Of a stretch of DNA of 64,000 bases, positions 60,803 to 64,000 are shown piece after piece. Each line of letters starts with the position of its first letter. The first letter of the stretch is position 1. Origin of the DNA: Lentisphaerae bacterium WC36 (GTDB lineage Bacteria > Verrucomicrobiota > Lentisphaeria > Victivallales > SZUA-371); NCBI GenBank assembly GCA_020683205.1, contig CP085689.1, positions 1,488,001 to 1,552,000 on the forward strand. The letters are read 5' to 3'. A model generated the notes under the pieces. The model worked only from the letters and a program-made list of their open reading frames with translations. It made no database searches and was not told the origin of the DNA. Made by a program: the position numbers and the translations under genes.

Positions 60803-60985
60803 TTTATACTCCTATGATAAATAATTATGAAAACTGCTATATAATTGATACTAAAAAATATTTAATTTTGATCAATTGATAAAAATAAACTTTCTTCAGT
60901 CGCAATTATGTAAAATTATTGATTTTACAATCTTAATATGCCATAACACCTTATAAAATACAACTATTTTAGCATCAAAACACAT

Positions 60986-61020
60986 AAAAGGGACTTTTTA
61001 GTATTAAAAAAGCCCCTTTT
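60986..61020 (-). terminator. Terminator after the GH20 hexosaminidase gene
   Basis: A 14-base stem with one mismatch pairs 60986-60999 with 61007-61020 around a 7-base loop. It lies 24 bp beyond the minus-strand hexosaminidase stop codon at 61045; the sequence beyond is moderately T-rich on that strand. Confidence 0.65.
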
Positions 61021-61044
61021 ATTGCATATTTATATATCTAAATA

Positions 61045-62736
61045 CTATTTTTTATCATGACGCCGATAATTCACCCCTAATGTATCAAAACGCTTATAAT
61101 GTTTTTCTAAACGCTTCTTAAAATCATCATAATTTTTCTTTTCCATTGGAGTCCACACTGCTTCACTTAAAGCTAATAGACGAGGGAAAATCATGTATTC
61201 GCGATATTTTTGATCACGAATATATTCATGCCAAACATTAGCTTGTCCGCCTTGAATAAATTTAGCTTCCTCTTTATTTAAGCCATTTGTAGGATTAAAT
61301 TGGTAAACTTTTGCAACATTTGTAAAACCACCAATTGCTAAGGGTTCATTAGCTTTATTTTTACTTTGATAATGGTCAAAATAGCAATGAGAGCCTGGTG
61401 TCATTACAACATTATGTCCCATTTTTGCGGCTTTTATACCACCACGAGTACCTCTCCAGCTCATGACCATTGCACCCTCTGCTAAACCGCCCTCTAAAAT
61501 TTCATCCCAACCAATAATTTCACGACCCTTACTTTGAACAAATTTATTAATGCGTTTAATAAAGTAGCTTTGTAACTCATGCTCATCTTTTAAGTTATTA
61601 TCTTTAATGCGTTTTTGACATAATTGGCACTTTTTCCATTTATTCTTTTTAGCTTCATCACCCCCAATATGAATAATCTTACTTGGGAAAATATCCATTG
61701 TTTCAGTTAAAACATCTTCGAGAAACTTAAACGTTGACTCTTTACCAGCACAATAAATATCATCACTAATACCCCAGCGTGTCCATACAGCTTTATCTTT
61801 ACCCTCACATGATAACCATGGATAAGCATGAACTGCAGCGACTGAGTGACCTGGTAATTCAATTTCAGGAATTACTGTTATAAATCTTTCAGCAGCATAC
61901 TTAACGATATCTTTTGCTTCTTCTTTACTATAAAAATTACCGTATGATTTACCTGCCCATTTAGCATCTTTTTTTCCTAGCGTACGATTATGCGTTAACA
62001 AGGTATCCTTACGAAAAGCACCTTTTTCTGTTAGCAATGGATATTTATCAATAGCTAAGCGCCAACCTTGATCCTCAGTTAAATGCCAATGAAATGTATT
62101 CATTTTATACATTGCCATCAAATCAATAATTTTCTTGATATCACTAACTTCAGTAAAATGGCGGCATGAATCAAGCATCATTCCGCGCCACTTAAAGCGT
62201 GGTTCATCAGCAATTTTTACAGCTGGAATCTTAATGGCTGTGATATTCAGAACTTCTTTTTCCATACTTACAGGTAACATTTGACGCAGTGACTGAGTCG
62301 CATAAAATGCCCCCTTGGCTGTACTAGCTTTTATAACAACGTTTTTTGGAGTAACTTCTAAAATGTAACCTTCTTCGCCAATTGCATTATCAACAGCAAA
62401 AACAACACTATTATTTTCTACAGTTGTACAACTTGTTACTACCGCAGGTGTAAATCCTGCATTTGAAACACGGTTCACAAAAAACTTCGCACCATCATAC
62501 AAAGATTTATCGATCTTGATTTTTGTTGAAGCATCAAGAATAAAAAATTCTTCTCTAGCTGTAGCCATTGCTGTAGGCTGTGGAATAATTGATAAATCTG
62601 CAGTAGCAATATTACATTTCTTAGCACTTTGAGCTACTGAACATTTTTGTTTTGACGTATTTGAGCAACCACTTACTAAACTTATAACTGAACCTGTTAA
62701 GGCCATGCAAGTAAGAGCAAAAAACTTCCTAGGCAT
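61045..62736 (-). CDS. Exported beta-N-acetylhexosaminidase (GH20), lipoprotein
   Basis: Releases terminal beta-linked GlcNAc or GalNAc. A lipobox signal (ALTGSVISLVSGC, Cys about residue 24) suggests anchoring in the envelope. The N-terminal GH20b domain (LSIIPQPTAMATAREEFFIL and VVIKASTAKGAFYATQSLRQ) precedes the barrel with RFKWRGMMLDSCRHF, HWHLTEDQGWRLAI, IPEIELPGHSVAAVH and the catalytic Asp-Glu in IIHIGGDEAKKNKW. The C-terminus has AVWTPMEKK. Length of 563 is typical. GGAGAAGAG precedes the ATG. It is probably monocistronic, with a terminator after it. Together with GH35 it fits breakdown of host or mucin-like glycans. Confidence 0.95.
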   Translation of the reverse strand: MPRKFFALTCMALTGSVISLVSGCSNTSKQKCSVAQSAKKCNIATADLSIIPQPTAMATAREEFFILDASTKIKIDKSLYDGAKFFVNRVSNAGFTPAVVTSCTTVENNSVVFAVDNAIGEEGYILEVTPKNVVIKASTAKGAFYATQSLRQMLPVSMEKEVLNITAIKIPAVKIADEPRFKWRGMMLDSCRHFTEVSDIKKIIDLMAMYKMNTFHWHLTEDQGWRLAIDKYPLLTEKGAFRKDTLLTHNRTLGKKDAKWAGKSYGNFYSKEEAKDIVKYAAERFITVIPEIELPGHSVAAVHAYPWLSCEGKDKAVWTRWGISDDIYCAGKESTFKFLEDVLTETMDIFPSKIIHIGGDEAKKNKWKKCQLCQKRIKDNNLKDEHELQSYFIKRINKFVQSKGREIIGWDEILEGGLAEGAMVMSWRGTRGGIKAAKMGHNVVMTPGSHCYFDHYQSKNKANEPLAIGGFTNVAKVYQFNPTNGLNKEEAKFIQGGQANVWHEYIRDQKYREYMIFPRLLALSEAVWTPMEKKNYDDFKKRLEKHYKRFDTLGVNYRRHDKK

Positions 62737-62891
62737 CTCTCTTCTCCTGTGTAAAATTAATTTTAGAAGTTCAAAAAATTTATTAAACTTAATATTCTCT
62801 CATTTTATACTTTAATTCACATTATAAAATTATCAAGCAAAAACAAAACTTAATCCCAAAATGATTGAAAAAAAGTTTTATTTTAAAATAT

Positions 62892-64000
62892 TTAGTTTTG
62901 ACGATTATCAATAACTCTCTTAGCTTTACCTTCACTTCTAGTAATAGTATGTGGTGCAACCAAAATCACTTTAACACGCAAGCCAATTGTTTCCTCTATG
63001 GAACTCGTCAATTGGTGTTGTAAATTTTCCATCATTCTAACTTTATCACTAAACACCTCTGGTGTAACTTCAATTTCTACTTGAATGTTGTCGCGACCAT
63101 TATCTGAATAAAGAGTTATTTGGTAATGAGGTACAGTTCCTTCAACCGCTAAAATTGCAGCTTCAATTTGCGATGGGAAAACATTTACGCCACGAATAAT
63201 CATCATATCATCACTACGGCGTCCAATACGATGAATTTTTCTAATTGTTCGACCGCAAGAGCATTTCTCAGTCATAATACTAGTAATATCACGCGTACGA
63301 TAACGAATCATCGGAAACGCTTCTTTAGTTAATGTTGTAATAACCAATTCACCTTCTTGACCATCTGGAAGAACTTCACCTGTTTCAGGGTTAATAATTT
63401 CTGGGTAAAAATGATCTTCAAATATATGTAGACCATTTTGTTCCTTACATTCAATTCCGACTCCTGGCCCAATAATTTCACTTAAGCCATAAATATCAAA
63501 AGCTTTAACTCCAGTCATGTTTTCGATCTGTATACGCATCTCTTCAGTCCAAGGTTCAGCGCCAAAAATACCAGCGCGAATCGGCAAATCTTTCATATCA
63601 ATCCCCATCTCTTCACACTGCTCAGCAATGAAGCAGAAATAACTAGGCGTACAACAAATAGCAGTCACTCCAAAATCTTTCATCACCATAATTTGTCGTG
63701 CGGTATTACCTCCAGAAATAGGTACAACTGTTGCACCAATAGCTTCAGCCCCATAATGAGCTCCAAGTCCACCAGTAAATAATCCATACCCATATGCATT
63801 TTGAATAACATCATTTAAATGAAGTCCACAACAAGCAAAAGAACGCTGCATAACACTAGCCCAAGTATCAATATCATTTGCAGTATAACCAACAACAATT
63901 GGTTTACCAGTGGTCCCACTTGATGCATGTAATCGCACAACATTACTTAAAGGTTCAGCAAAGAGTCCATAAGGATAAGTATCACGCAAATCAGTTTTCA
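62892..64000 (-). CDS. paaK: Phenylacetate-CoA ligase family protein, N-terminus cut by window edge
   Basis: AMP-forming acyl-CoA ligase (PaaK type) that activates phenylacetate or a related aryl acid. The frame stays open to the window end; codons before the apparent TTG at 63989 read K-T-D-L, giving the family motif [14 protein letters not shown], so the true start is outside. Motifs include [15 protein letters not shown] (ATP binding), [22 protein letters not shown] and the C-terminal [20 protein letters not shown]. About 65-70 N-terminal residues are missing. In many anaerobes this family works in indole-pyruvate or aryl acid metabolism, so the substrate is not certain. Confidence 0.9.
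   Translation of the reverse strand, partial: KTDLRDTYPYGLFAEPLSNVVRLHASSGTTGKPIVVGYTANDIDTWASVMQRSFACCGLHLNDVIQNAYGYGLFTGGLGAHYGAEAIGATVVPISGGNTARQIMVMKDFGVTAICCTPSYFCFIAEQCEEMGIDMKDLPIRAGIFGAEPWTEEMRIQIENMTGVKAFDIYGLSEIIGPGVGIECKEQNGLHIFEDHFYPEIINPETGEVLPDGQEGELVITTLTKEAFPMIRYRTRDITSIMTEKCSCGRTIRKIHRIGRRSDDMMIIRGVNVFPSQIEAAILAVEGTVPHYQITLYSDNGRDNIQVEIEVTPEVFSDKVRMMENLQHQLTSSIEETIGLRVKVILVAPHTITRSEGKAKRVIDNRQN

Noticed and set aside
1-64000. CRISPR arrays, insertion sequences, prophage or tRNA-flanked islands
   Set aside because: No regularly spaced direct repeats, transposase or integrase motifs, or tRNA-like cloverleaf sequences were seen; base composition looks uniform.

Overview
The window is strongly AT-rich DNA from a diderm (Gram-negative) bacterium. 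Evidence for two membranes is a LolD plus LolC/E lipoprotein-sorting pair, several lipobox proteins, an MsbA-type exporter, a GtrB-like glycosyltransferase and MurC. Several traits recall the Planctomycetes-Verrucomicrobia-Lentisphaerota group: a XylR-type regulator (sugar-binding domain fused to an AraC-type HTH), secreted GH3 and GH20 enzymes, a GH35 enzyme, membrane proteins with a D-x-x-C-N-T-F-G-G motif, and a GTPase/GAP1 cluster. A low-GC Lentisphaerota-like organism is my best guess, but nothing in the window fixes the taxonomy. I saw no tRNA, rRNA, insertion sequence, prophage or CRISPR array.

Layout. 1-1.3 kb: truncated sugar ABC substrate-binding protein. 1.4-6.1 kb (minus): DEAD-box helicase, then coaE-rho-ftsB; Rho carries an Asn-rich, AT-hook-bearing N-terminal extension. 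6.4-9.1 kb (plus): Nudix hydrolase, rimO, pgsA. 9.2-10.3 kb: dinB. 10.3-21.5 kb (minus): a tightly overlapping seven-gene operon, the most unusual locus here. It encodes a GYF/zinc-ribbon GTPase, a membrane-spanning GAP1-like partner, a 1027-residue bitopic protein, a MotA/TolQ/ExbB channel protein, two MotB/ExbD-like bitopic proteins and a small bitopic protein. 21.7-29.9 kb (minus): DUF1097 protein, glycosyltransferase, lolD, lolC/E, acpS, pyrD, pyrK, radC, 23S rRNA uracil methyltransferase.

30-37.8 kb (plus): DegT aminotransferase, MsbA-like exporter with a large extracytoplasmic insertion, murC, PHP phosphoesterase, secreted GH3. 37.9-39.0 kb: convergent XylR-type regulator. 39.1-41.2 kb: three proteins built like tandem ABM (quinol-monooxygenase-like) domains. 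41.3-45.4 kb (minus): sensor kinase, TIM-barrel protein, NtrC-class regulator, HIT protein. 45.6-51.8 kb (plus): FMN riboswitch with a terminator expression platform, then ribBA-ribH-nusB-ftsY-ribD-ribE and an unknown gene, so nusB and ftsY lie behind a flavin-sensing leader. 51.8-55.0 kb: secreted nuclease; an EF-hand protein with a sigma-54-type promoter and an upstream palindrome; and a convergent ECF sigma, putative anti-sigma and periplasmic-sensor operon. 55.3-64 kb: GH35 beta-galactosidase, ankyrin-repeat envelope protein, small lipoprotein, folB, lipoprotein, GH20 hexosaminidase, truncated phenylacetate-CoA ligase.

Several starts are moved to internal ATG codons because a Shine-Dalgarno (SD) sequence, a terminator overlapping the longer frame, or family N-terminus length favours them; each case is explained in its entry. 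All family assignments come from reading motifs; no database search was possible.
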